Of a stretch of 64,000 nucleotides of DNA, positions 11,912 to 23,400 are shown in pieces (the first letter of the stretch is position 1; the number at the start of each line of letters is the position of its first letter). The DNA lies in the NCBI GenBank assembly GCA_963281255.1, contig OY725503.1:372001-436000 (forward strand), written 5' to 3'. This DNA is from Aphrocallistes beatrix (taxonomy: Eukaryota; Porifera; Hexactinellida; Sceptrulophora; Aphrocallistidae). The position numbers and the translations under genes are program-made. A model generated the notes under the pieces. It ran no database searches. It worked only from the letters and a program-made list of their open reading frames with translations, and had not been told where the DNA came from.

Positions 11912-14900
11912 ATGGCATCATCACCTCCAAGATTCAGTTTAGGAGATAAAGTATACATATATGTAGAGCCGATAGAGTTCAGGAGACTTCAGAAAAATCC
12001 CCTCAAATGGAGTCCGGATATGGAGAAGTGTATTGGTCAAGTAGGAATGGTTATTAAGATGCAAGATGCTGGTTACGTTGAGGTATTTGAAATCTTGTTC
12101 CTCAGCATACTGATTAGTGTATTAATATAGGTATCGTATCTCACAATGTGACGCAGGAATTTGACCTAAAAATTTCGAAGTAGGAAAAAGACCTAAAATG
12201 CCACACAGTATCCCCTATTACGAATAAAAATGCCACTTTCACACTCAATTGAACACTATTTCAAACACAAAATACCCACTTTCTCTCTCCCTCCAATTTT
12301 AGGTCAAATTCCTACTTCGAATTTTGGTCATTTCCCTACTTCCCAAATTTCTTTAGGTCAAATTCCTACTTCGATTTTAGGTCATTTTTCTGCATCAGTT
12401 TTAGGTCAAATTCCGATTTGATTTTAGGTCAATTTCCGCGTTCCCCTCACAATGTATCATTCATATAGAAGCTTATCACTCGGGAGAGAATTCTATTTCT
12501 CGGATTTAGAAGTTTAACTGTGTTTAGGTTAAATTTCCAATTGGAAATCTGGAACTTCATCCTAACACGCTCTTCAAGATGCAGAACTTTGAAATTGCAG
12601 ATGACGTATGGATTCCAACTGATACAAAGTCTCATATTCACCTCCAAAAGAACTACGGAGGTTGGTCACGGTCCATGGATGGAATTCTCGGGCATCAAGG
12701 TGTGGTGGAGAAAATCCTTCCGAACGGAGCTGTTCGTGTTCAGGTTTCAAAAAGAGGATTCAACTTCAGTCCGATGGTTCTACGCAAGGCGAGTTGAAGT
12801 AGAATCTATTTTTAGCAACCCTTTGTATATACAATCAACTCCGCTTAATCAGGACAAGTCTCCAGGAATGGAATGGTTCTCATACATAGAAGCTAAATTT
12901 CATCGATTAATTGGGACAAAATAACCGGGACCAAAGTTCCCGATTAAGCGGAGTCCCTGTATACGATTCCATAATAATCCGTGTGTCAAAGTGCTAGATG
13001 TCCCCCTCATTTTGCCCCCCCCCCCCGTACTCAGAGTTGCACGCGGGCCGACTTTTCTTACCGGAAATCTTGGCGGGACTCCCCAAGATGACAGCCGAGA
13101 CGATATTTTTAATTATCACGAGGTACCAATTAAGGAATACTTCCGTAAATGGAACTTTGTTAGTTTCCACTTATTTGTGTTTGCAGAAACTCACTCCCAT
13201 AAAAGGATTCCCTATGTGTCTCTCTATAGTTAGTAACCTACAAAGCGGGACAAAAATATTTATGCGGGCTTCTTGCGGGCCGCGGTTACAAATTTCGGCC
13301 CGCGTGCAATTCTGCCCGGACTGCACTAGGGTGAGGAGTCCGAGATACCGCTGGCACTCTCACACCGGATTAGTATTGGGACCAATTCTATTTATAGCAA
13401 ATATCCGCAAATATCTTAATTTAATTAATTTTTTCAATGAACAGCTAGTGACTAAGACAGATGGGTTCGCTGAAGGGGATCGAGTTAGGATCATTGACGA
13501 TTTGGTATCTTTCAAGAAATTCCAGAATCCCTGTGGATGGGTGGATAAAATGGAAAAGGCAGTTGGACAGGAAGGAAAGGTTTCAAAAGTTATTCATAAC
13601 ATTGGGGTACGAGTGACTGTAGTAGGCAATTCTTGGATGTTTGATTCTCGATGTCTTGAACATCCGAAAAACATCTATCGCAAATATCCATCTGGTGAGT
13701 AGTTAATTAGCTGTTCTATAGTAGCTAAATAAATGTGTTTATTTTATTTTTTTGTAGAATCAGATGTTTCTACCGATTCCATGACAAGATTTAGAGCGAG
13801 CACTTCCTGTAATAAGGTTCATCCTGGAAAGGCAGACAGAGGTGAATTTTATTAATGTTATGAACCAATATATATTAGGGTACTCCAACAATTAATAAAG
13901 TTTGAATCTTTAGAAGAACACTCTCAAATAGTTTACCTTGATCCTTGGATTCCTCGATCACCAAATATTCACCATTAAAAATTAAAGCAATTTGGACATG
14001 ATTTAGTGGTCGCGCAAGGTAGGCTTCCCTTCATGCAGATTTATAATGGGATCTGTCCGGTTTGAGGTTTAAAATTGCAAAAGAAGTACTTGATATTTTA
14101 AAAAATTTTTATTTTTGAGATATTTGGGGATGGTTTTATATCAACTAATAATACATTTTAATGGCCTAAAATCTACAGTTCGGAGATATTGGTGAAAACA
14201 GTTGGGAAAGGCCTTCATACTTGAAATTATTAATGATCCAAACTGTTTCACCAATATCTCCGAACCGTAGATTTTAGGTCATTAAAATGTATTATTAGCT
14301 GATATAAAACCACCCCCAAATATCTCAAAAATATTTTTTAAAAAAATATCAGAAGTACTTCTTTTGCAATTTTAAGCCTCAAACCAGACAGATCCCATTA
14401 TAATATGCACGAAGGGAAGCCTACCTTGCGCGACCACAAAATCATCTCCAAATTGCTTGAATTTTTTATGATGAATATTTGGTGATCAAGGATCAAGGAC
14501 TTTTGAATTTTTGGAGTACCCTAATTATGTATATATATCAATGCAACATTTTTTTTAAACGTAAAAAAATTTTAGATTTGAACATCTTTATGTCAAATTT
14601 ATTGAACAAGCTGAACGTTCTTTGTTTTAGATTTTGAAATAGTAAAAGATATCTCGCATCACAGCTACGAATTCGATGATAGAAAAGAAAAGAAAGGCTT
14701 AATCATCATCAATGAAACGTTTAAATACTTAAATAAGCGAACAGTAGCCGAAACAGAGAAGAATTATTTATTCAAATTATTCCTCGGTTTTGAAATCAAA
14801 TTCGATTTTCACGAAAATAAAACTTCCAAAGAGATGGAAAATTTGATTGATGAATTTGCCAGAAATTTCAAACGTGATACAAATTCGCTACTTTTTGTCG

Positions 14901-15379
14901 CCATTTGTTCTCATGGTGGAAAAGGTGACAAAATTTCTGGGATTAACGATGATCTTGTTGGAAGTGACAAAGATCCTGATTTCACATGTTTAAACAAGAT
15001 AGAAAACATATTTTCAAAACACGAGGCTCTGTTCAGACAACCGAAAGTCTTTCTAATCCAGACATGCCAAGGGGGCAAAGAGAAAAATCCTGAAATTGAA
15101 TGCGACGGCCTTCCCCCAACTAGGAAGCTATATGGATATGCCACTTCAACCAGTGACACAGTTATTGTATTCAACAACGGTGAAGATAGTCAGTTTTGTG
15201 AACAGAAAAAAGGTCCAATTTTCTTCGAAATGCTGCATGAGTGTGTAGTTGAACATAGAGCGAGACACCACTTCACTGATATTTTGACTATTAACGCACG
15301 AAACGTCTCCAAAGCTTTTTCAAGTAAACACCCTACCTGCACTTACCAATCTACCCTTCAGAAATTCCTCAAAATCTAG
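11912..15379 (+). CDS. Three Mind bomb-type SH3 repeats fused to a class A caspase-like domain, about 504 aa
   Basis: Exons 11912-12082, 12528-12788, 13445-13694, 13758-13841 and 14631-15379 join to one frame (1515 nt). Repeats 1-3 start GDKVYIYVEPIEFRRLQ, DDVWIPTDTKSHIHLQ and GDRVRIIDDLVSFKKFQ. Each has the Trp...Met...GqvG.V core and a closing strand typical of the SH3 repeats in Mind bomb E3 ligases. Repeat 1 is completed across the first intron (YVE/VKFPIGNLELHP). A 28-residue linker exon leads to the catalytic exon, with GLIIINETF, ICSHGGKGDK and LIQTCQGGKEK; the p10 pocket motif is degenerate (SQFCEQKKGPIFF). The second intron would use a GC donor (AAG/GCGAGT); a GT/AG choice (12792/13461) is also in frame and gives 500 aa. 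A class B gene starts 235 bp downstream. SH3 repeats of Mind bomb bind ligands of the E3; by inference they recruit targets here. Confidence 0.78.
12165..12440. repeat. Tandem/inverted repeat of TTTTAGGTCAAATTCCTACTTCGA
   Basis: At least four direct copies of a unit around TTTTAGGTCAAATTCCTAC occur at 12298-12440. An inverted copy (GGAATTTGACCTAAAA... TCGAAGTAGG) lies at 12162-12185, giving a hairpin-forming element. It lies inside the first intron of the Mind bomb SH3/caspase gene. Confidence 0.7.
12831..12960. mobile_element. MITE with CTCCGCTTAAT termini, intronic
   Basis: CAACTCCGCTTAATCAGGAC at the left is the approximate inverse of CCCGATTAAGCGGAGTCC at the right; family as at 11669-11832. 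It sits in the second intron of the SH3/caspase gene. Confidence 0.7.
13867..14540. repeat. 670-bp foldback element inside an intron
   Basis: The left arm (about 13867-14205) and right arm (about 14235-14540) are long imperfect reverse complements. Matching landmarks include TAGGGTACTCC/GGAGTACCCTA, GCGCAAGGTAGGCTTCCCTTC and its inverse, and ATCTACAGTTCGGAGATATTGG with its near inverse. It has no open frame of note and would form a very long hairpin in the pre-mRNA of the SH3/caspase gene. Confidence 0.85.
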
Positions 15380-15613
15380 AACGATTTTGGCCTCACAGAA
15401 AGTTGTTCATGACTGAATATCAGAGCATTAGACTGTATAGCCTTGATTGGAGAGACGAATGTATTTTGTATATATTGTTTTTTAACTTTTTACAAGTGCT
15501 TTTGAAACTAAATTACTAAGTTTGTAACTTATTTTGAAGTAATTAAGTCTAAATATTACATTTTTTTAATTTATTAACCATTTTAACCAAATACTTAGTA
15601 TTGATTAGAAGTG

Positions 15614-16885
15614 ATGGCACATGGACAGAAGCCTCCACCGAAATCATCCAAACTTCCTGGACATGGTAAGTACCCATTGGTTTGTCTAGGATTTTCTAGT
15701 CTGGCACTTTTTTTGAATGTGATAAAGGTTATATGGCACCCAAACAGGGGTTTATCTTGAAATTCGAGGTGTGGTGGTAACCCGCCGCCTAAATCGGATC
15801 ATCCTTCAAGCACCTTGGCTTCTCGGACGATACCAGGCTAGCACCTATAAGCATAGGCGCCGAACCCGGGGGGCTCGTGCCCCCCCCTGGATTCGACGAT
15901 GGCCCATAGAGGCAATACAAGTTTTAGGGCTATAATATAAAATAATATAAAGTAAACTAGGTAATATTCTAAATTTTCATGCTCCTAAACAATTTCGTGC
16001 TTAAAATCATAGTCTAAAGGAGCGTCTTGTGCTCCTAAGTAATCCTTGTACGTCCCTGACAAATTAAGTTTATTTTAGGGATGAATGCGATTACACAAGT
16101 TTTTGTTTTTGTTTTTTTTAGATTCCGCTTCGTTGCAAGACTCAGACATGGATTACAAATTGGAATACACAAAATCAGGAAGAATTGGTCGTGCACTTAT
16201 CATCATAAACGAAAAGTTTGACGACGAAAGTTTCAATCCACCTGAAAGAGCAGGTGCCAAAGTCGACAGAGAACACTTGGAAAAAATGTTCACTTTACTT
16301 CGCATTGAATACTTTAATTGCACCAATTTAACTGGAAAGGAAATGGAAGATGAAATTAAAAAGTTCGCTGAAAAATCTGTGGATGCTTCTGTCATATTTT
16401 TGGCTATCTCTTCCCATGGTAACGAAGACAACATTATAGGTGTTGGGCATGTACCTACAAAAGATGATTTTCTGTCTGTGACCAAAATACAAGAAATATT
16501 CAATCAGTTCGACAAGTTGAATGAGATACCTAAAGTTCTGATATTACAAGCGTGTCGAGGTGGGGAAAAGCAAGAAGTAGATGCGGCTACACATTTACCA
16601 GTCGATCCGAATCCAATCGATTTTTCGGTTATTTCAAAAGATACTTTGATCATTTTCCCAACTTCGCTTCATCATCCGGCTTTTAGAAGTGCGAGAGATG
16701 GAACTTGGTTGATAGAACGTTTGTACAAGTGTGTGAGTGAATATAAAGAGACGCTTCATTTCACTGAAATCATGATTGTGTGTACGCATAAAATAATACA
16801 GAATTATCAAACCAGAACAAAAGAGACGCAAACTTGTACTTTCAAGTCTTCTCTCACTAAGTTCCTTCGATTCAAGGATGTATGA
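15614..16885 (+). CDS. Class B caspase, short N-terminus, 271 aa
   Basis: Exons 15614-15665 and 16122-16885 join in phase 1 (816 nt, 271 aa). The short first exon codes for MAHGQKPPPKSSKLPGH, a Lys/Pro/Ser tail like that of the gene at 942. The protease part has GRALIIINEKF (with the Arg seen before this strand in classical caspases), ISSHGNEDN, LILQACRGG and AFRSARDGTWLIERL, so all visible catalytic and pocket signatures are present. It lacks a large prodomain and most likely acts as an executioner-type caspase in the cytosol. Its first intron carries a GC-rich insert around 15770-15905. A 3'-UTR intron (16893-17052) follows the stop. It lies 235 bp after the SH3/caspase gene. Confidence 0.86.
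15765..15910. repeat. GC-rich insert in a caspase intron
   Basis: A block with GGTGGTAACCCGCCGCC, an ATAGGCGCCGAACCCGGGGGG/CCCCCCCTGG core and higher GC than its surroundings interrupts the intron. The ATAGGCGCC motif recurs at 27264. It is probably a repeat insertion; I cannot name the family. Confidence 0.4.
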
Positions 16886-16892
16886 GAAAATG

Positions 16893-17052
16893 GTGAGTGC
16901 TTCTTTGTCTAATAGTAATCTTGATAAGTTTAGGAATTTATTTGTTGATTAATTTCGTTTTCACGAAATCAAGTTTTTTGAAATGTAATTTCACTGCTTT
17001 CTTAAATCCTCAAATTATTAAAAATATCGTATATTAACTGTTTTATTTTTAG
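16893..17052 (+). other. Probable 3'-UTR intron of the class B caspase gene
   Basis: ATG/GTGAGT begins 7 bp after the TGA stop and a TTTTATTTTTAG acceptor ends at 17052. The same intron position is seen in the other class B genes. Confidence 0.6.
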
Positions 17053-17224
17053 GTTGAGAGCTCTCCTTGAATCATTGGTAGAACTATGCCACACAGAAGT
17101 GGCCGTATTTAGTCAGAATTAATGTTTGTACCTAGTTTTGTATCTTTTCTGTATGAGTGCTCAAGTAATTTTCATTTCTTTATATCTTATGTATTTGGAA
17201 TATTTAATAATACCATACATAACA

Positions 17225-17370
17225 AATGTCCATATTTTGACGGGACATCCCACTTTTTCGCTCTTCTTTTGAGATAATTTTGTGTCTCGCTTTTAAGAAT
17301 AGTCTCCACAGACTTACTTTTCTATTATGTCCCGCGAAATTCAACGCTGCGTCCCGCTTTTATCATGACT
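17225..17370. repeat. Diverged inverted repeat with GCGGGACATCCC-type motifs
   Basis: GACGGGACATCCCACTTTTTCGC and TGTCCCGCGAAA... GCGTCCCGCTTTT recall the element at 26745-26920, which has AGCGGGACATT units. It lies just upstream of the giant FN3 gene and might be part of its 5' flank. Confidence 0.4.
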
Positions 17371-17437
17371 CAAGTTGTCATGTATGTATACAAACAACTT
17401 TTTTTTAAAATTTTCTTATTTCCGATCTAGCACGTAA

Positions 17438-20400
17438 ATGGGAACTGGTTGTTCCGTTGCTAGGGCAGCTCCTTCGACTATTTCCTTAGGCAGAAGACCT
17501 GATTGGCTAGAACTAGAACCACATCAACACCCTGTCAACCTATCAGATTCCAGAGATTCGAACGATATCAAATTAACTGTTTTGGTTAATGACAGTGTAC
17601 TGTGGTCCTATTCAACCGGGTTATACACGAAGTGGAGACTTGTCGAAGTATTTAAAAGTGGCACTCAATATCTTCCCATAGAAGGTGGAGCAAATATTGT
17701 TCTGGATCGTGAACACAGCGAGATTGAAAGTGTTTTTCATTTCCCGGTTAGGATTATTTTTGCTGTCATTCCCAATGCAATCGAATTTTCACCGAATACT
17801 TCGATTTCATTTTTTGTTAGAATCCAAGTTGCTCCTAGAAATCCTATGAAATGTGCCGTTACTGAATCTGGATTCGAATTTCCTTCTTTGGTCGGACAGA
17901 TTGGGCTAGCAATGGTATTCTATTGGAGACAGTTAGACTTTGCGATCTCAATTGGACAAGGTGAAGTTAACTTTGAGTTCAATATCTTCAAAATAACTAA
18001 CCGGTATGACTCAGAATTTGGGAGATCTGGACAGATTATTTTCACACCTAACAGAACAGGTGTCATCACTTTTGCCGTTTGGAAAGGAGAAGATGAAACA
18101 ATCGATATTTGTAGCTTGCGCACTCGCCAAACGACACTTTCACACCTTGTTGAGGTGAGAAAAAGTCAAATATCACCTCTTGTATCAGAGATAACATCCG
18201 GCACCTTAGTTCTATTCCATCTTAAAGATACCAATATTGCATTTTCAGATGAAAATTATGAAGATATAAGCGAGAAAATATATCCTCCTTATTTCTATAG
18301 AACCTTCACAGAAACAGACATTCATAAGTTCGTCACAATAGATGACCTAGAGCCCCAGTCAGGGTTAATATTTGTGTTACCTACTTTCACACAGCACAAA
18401 ATCAAGTACACTCGTACAGAGTTTGATTCCATCGTTCTTCAGTGTAAAACAGGTGATACTCTTTGCTTCACAAATGTAGCCAATGAGAATAGTACAAAAT
18501 TTACAGTTAAATCTACGCGAAATGTACACTCGAATCTCCACGAAAGTTTCAACTTACAAGAAGAATTGATTAACAAACATTTTCAAAGCGGTTATATCGA
18601 ATTTAGAGTTGTTAGCATGGGCGTGCACATCTTCATGACAGAAGAACACAATTTCTTAGTCGTAATAGCATCACAAAGTCCCAAAATACACAACGTAATG
18701 GTAGATAACAGAGGATTTAGTCCGAATATAGTTAACATCACTCTGCATGATAGAGTGCTATGGTTTTGGGGCGGACAGAGTTTATTGCATAACATTGTTC
18801 AGGTCACGTTTAATGGTGATTCAATAGAAGCAAGCATGGAGCCATTGTATAGTGGTGTGCCTTCTTCTAACAATGGATTCCATAATCAGTTTGAAAAGGT
18901 TGGTAATTATTATTACATTAGCGAGGGGCATAGTGAATCAGTCAGAGGAGAAATTATAGTTTGGCCCACACCAAAAGTGCATATAATTCCTTGTACAGTC
19001 GATTTAGCTTTGCAACCGACTTGTATTGAAGTTTCAGTAAACGATTGGGTAGTATGGATCAGTCAACCAGGATTCTCAATCGAGATTGAAGTCGATAGTG
19101 TTGTTGCATTGGATATAGATTCCTATCTCACACGAATGAACTCGATCTGCTACGCTTTTAATGTACCTTTAAGCGGACTGATAAGATTTAACTTTAAAAT
19201 CTCATTTGCTGGTTTAGCGGAAAGACTTGAAATTCCATTCTGTGTCGTTTCAGATGAAATCCTAGCTTCGAATACGATACTTTTCCCTTTATCGCTCTCT
19301 GATACTGAGAGATGTGTAGAAAATGGTGATTGCCTCCTTTTAAATTCGAATAAGGAAAGGAGAATTGACATTCAACTGAATTATCCTAGCTCTGTAGATT
19401 CTGAACCAATCTTGATACCATTAGACCCGTTTGAACGCATCCTCTTAACCTTTTGGAAGCAAGGCTTGTACAAACTGACACACTCAGATTGTTCTGTCAA
19501 TGTCAACGTAGGTGATAATGTCACAACTTCTAAAACACCTTTATTACTCCCGCCCATTTTCAATGAAATTAGTTCTGGCCAATCTTTAGAGCTAGAATCA
19601 GACTGTGAAACTGCTATCTTCACGTTGGACTGTTCATACCCGAATCTTGGGCGACCAAACACTCAGATTCTTTCTGAGCCTCGTGTCACATTCCACAAAG
19701 AGGGATTATACATAGTAAGGACATTGGGAATGAATGGCAGCTGTCTTAACAGTAGAGTCCATACAACAGGACCAATTCTCGTGACTAAACCCGGTCGGTT
19801 TTCCTATCGACCCAACTTCTCTTTTGAAGTTATCTCTCACACGAGTGTGCTCTTTAGCTGGGATTACGCTCGTAGAGATGTTGAGTCTATTTTTCAGCAT
19901 TCATTGATCCACAATGAAATCCCTGTGATACCAGAATCTGTCAACACTTGCATTCTAACCGATCTCACTCCAGAAACTGAGCAACAAATCACACTCGAAA
20001 TTTCACACTTTGAAAGCCACAAACTGCTAGCTAGCATCCAATACTCATTCCACTTCCCACTTTACTGCGACACAATTGCGCCCATTATAACCATAGATAA
20101 AGATCCCCCAAGCAACTTAGCACGAATATCCTGGGACAGACACATCCACACTATCCCTATAGTGGGTGAGTACGCAGTGTATGTTGATCGGCAATTGAAC
20201 TGTATCTTCTCGGCGGTTTTGACAGCTGGATCAAATGACCGCGGGGACGAAACGAAGTGTGTGGTTCTTCTAGAAGATTTGGAAGAGGGGGAGCTGTATT
20301 GTATACAGGTTGCTGCGATAGCGAAAACTTTCGAAGGTACAATGCATAATTTCAAGTCTCAGGAAATTATGTTTAATAATCTGAATAGCAAAAGTTTAAC

Positions 20401-23400
20401 TTCTGAAGAACCTAAATTGACGTCCACTGATTTTGATAGTCGAAGTGTTAGCATTGAAAGTGATGTTTCTGGTGAAAGTGTGGGAGAAATTTCGAAAGCT
20501 ACAAGCTCAACTGTTTCCTTACTATCAGAAGATTCGATAAAAACTTTGGAAAAAAGTGATGAAATACATTTTGAAAATAGCTCAAATGGAAGTGCGATTG
20601 AAACGGTCGAAAATCCAGTTTTGACACCTAGTAACCAATCAAATGTTTTAGAATCTGAGTCGCTAAATAAGAACTGCCGGGTTGAACTAGGTGTGAAAAG
20701 TATGGCGCTCGATTTTATAGAAGTGTTCTGGCGCCTGGTTGACGACACACAGGAAGTAATGAATGTGAACTTGGATAGCTTAGTCCTATTCCTAAATAAG
20801 ATTCAGATATACTCCACTTGTGAGAATTCAGGTACTTTTAAACTCAGTGACTTTCCTATCGGGGCAATCAACCATTTAGCTGTGGAGGCACATTTCTACG
20901 AATACAGTATAAACCCGACTCGATGTTCCAGTGAGATTTTCTTTGCCAAACCTAAAGTTCGGCTTCCCGATTCACTTGTTTTGAAAGAAACGGACACTCA
21001 ACTCAAGAATTCGATCGAGTTTAAGTTCAAAAATATCCCAAGTGTGTGCTTAAAATATTTAAAGTTAAAGTATAAACCGGAAATTGGAAATTTGGGTGAA
21101 ACTTTGAAGTCATTTTTTTCCAATGTTGAATCTATCTGTTATACTTTAAGAGAGGAAATTAATGATGGAGAAGAAAATACATTTTCTAACACGATATCGC
21201 TAAAAGATAAATATTCAGAGATAGCATCAGCAGAAAACCCACGCATATCGATATCTACGAGCAAGAAGCTACTCACCTTACATCACTGCAATCCAGGACA
21301 TACGTATAAACTTGAAATGATGCTAATCTACTCAGAATCTGAAATACAGGCATCTGGAAAAAGGTATTACATCTTCCCTTTTGAGTCTGAAATCGATCCA
21401 ATTGAAGCTATTTCCGCTGCTCCACCAACTCTTCACAAACCGATTCTCTCATCTCTAACTAGATCTGGCATCCGGATTGAATGGAAGAAACCGTTCATTG
21501 TGAAAGCTCCGATAATTGGATTTGTTGTATGCATTGATGGAACTCCGATCGGTGATGTTTTAGATATTTCAGTTCGGGATTTCCATTACACAACTCCTAA
21601 GCCTGGAAATACATACAAATTCACCATCAAAGCATTGACCAATCATCCATGCGGGAATTCAAATGGGATTTCTTATGTTGAACTCCAACCAATCAGCAGT
21701 TACGATGCCTGCTTTTTAAGTCCACCTTTAGAGGTGTTATTTGAAAAAATTATGCCACTCCCTCGCATAACTAGTTTCACACCTTGCGTAGGAACGAGTG
21801 TGAAGGTAGAATGGAATGTAGAGGATCTTCCTGATGTCTTCTTAACACCTGATTGTTTTACTCTGTCATGGCAACCAGTTGGCTCCCCTTTGGAATGTCG
21901 AATTCAAAAAAGTATCCTCTATCGAGAAACGTCCAAGTTTTCTTATAAACTACTAGGACTGACCCCTTGGACAGAATACGAACTCGAAATTTGTTCGTAC
22001 GCCAAAGATGGAAATGTGAAGGGAAATTTTATTACAACAAAATGTAGACCACATGTATTCACATCAATCGGTCCACCCGTATCTCCTACTCACCTCAAAA
22101 CGGAATCTGTTTGGTTCGATAAAATTCGGACGGTTTGGGGCCCCATCGATCAGAAATTCGTCGAAATGGTCCCATCCCATATTTGGGCTTTTGTTTACTA
22201 TAAAAATAAAGTGTTTGTTCGTCTAAAGAAGATAAACAACAGTGAGAACTATTTTGAAATGGAAAACTTGAAACCTGATACTCTATACTTAATTGAGTTT
22301 TACGGCGTTTTAGACAGTTTGAATTTGCAATTTGCTGAGAGTAGCGATCCAATTGAAGGATATGAAATGAGAAATAAGATTCTACTTTCACTACATTCCT
22401 GTGTCTGTTATGAAGTTAGAACTTTGTCGGTCGATTTTGATATATCGCTAGACGTCGTTTTTGCTGCAGAAAATACTTTATTCATTTCATGGAGTGAGGT
22501 GGTCTTCACAAAAGGTGTGAAAATGTTGTCCTATTCTTTGGAATGTGGAACTGATGACACTCTAGATGATATACAATTCGAAGATCTATCTAAACAGAGA
22601 CAAATATCAACACTTTCTCCCGAGACGAATTCTCACACCTTTAAAAATCTTATTTCCGGTCTATTATACAAAATACAACTGAAAAGTCAACTAATAGAGT
22701 CAGATTCAGATTCAAATTCCATTCCGTACACAGTGTTACTAAGAGAGACCAGGTTTCGTTTGCCCGCCCCGCCAGAAAAACCAATTTTCTTCCTTTCAGA
22801 AATAACCACATCCACAGTCCTACTCACTTGGAACAAAAGTCGATCCCATTTCGCGACAGATTCTAATATTAGAACAGCGTTTAATGGTTATAATCTCTTT
22901 GTTAACGATATTTCACACCGAATTCTGCAGAGAAACACTACGAAATACAGCTTTTGCGTGAAGAAACCAGAAGTGTTGAAGATAAAGCTAATTGCTCTTG
23001 GAACAACTCTCTGTCAGACGAAAAGTGATAAAAAACTTGTGTTTGATGAAACGAATGAATCTGAAATAATGAATGTTGATTTAGATTCATTTTGGAATCA
23101 TTTTGAGTCATTTTCAATTCATTTTATAAAACTAGAAGATTTGCTTATTTCAGATTCGATTGGTGGTTACGTGGCAGTGAGTTGGAAACTGAAACAGGAA
23201 TTCATTCCTTATATTCTGACGATAAAATTGATTTGGTGGCACAATTCAAATGAAACCCAGAACGAAATTATGCTTCCATCAGCGCAAACAGAGTTTCAAA
23301 TCGAAAAACCGATCCCAAAAGATATCTATTCCGCTCAACTCTATCTCAATTTTGAAGATAATTCAATATTTTCGCCGGTTTTTAAGTGTCAAATTCCATC

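Noticed and set aside
12520..12924. 134-codon open frame overlapping SH3 repeat 2
   Set aside because: It is in a different frame from the SH3 repeat and runs into a MITE.
15770..15910. tRNA or tRNA-derived SINE
   Set aside because: I found no convincing A and B box pair or cloverleaf.
1..16885. Bacterial metacaspase operon
   Set aside because: Spliced exons, metazoan modules and caspase p20/p10 layout point to an animal gene cluster.
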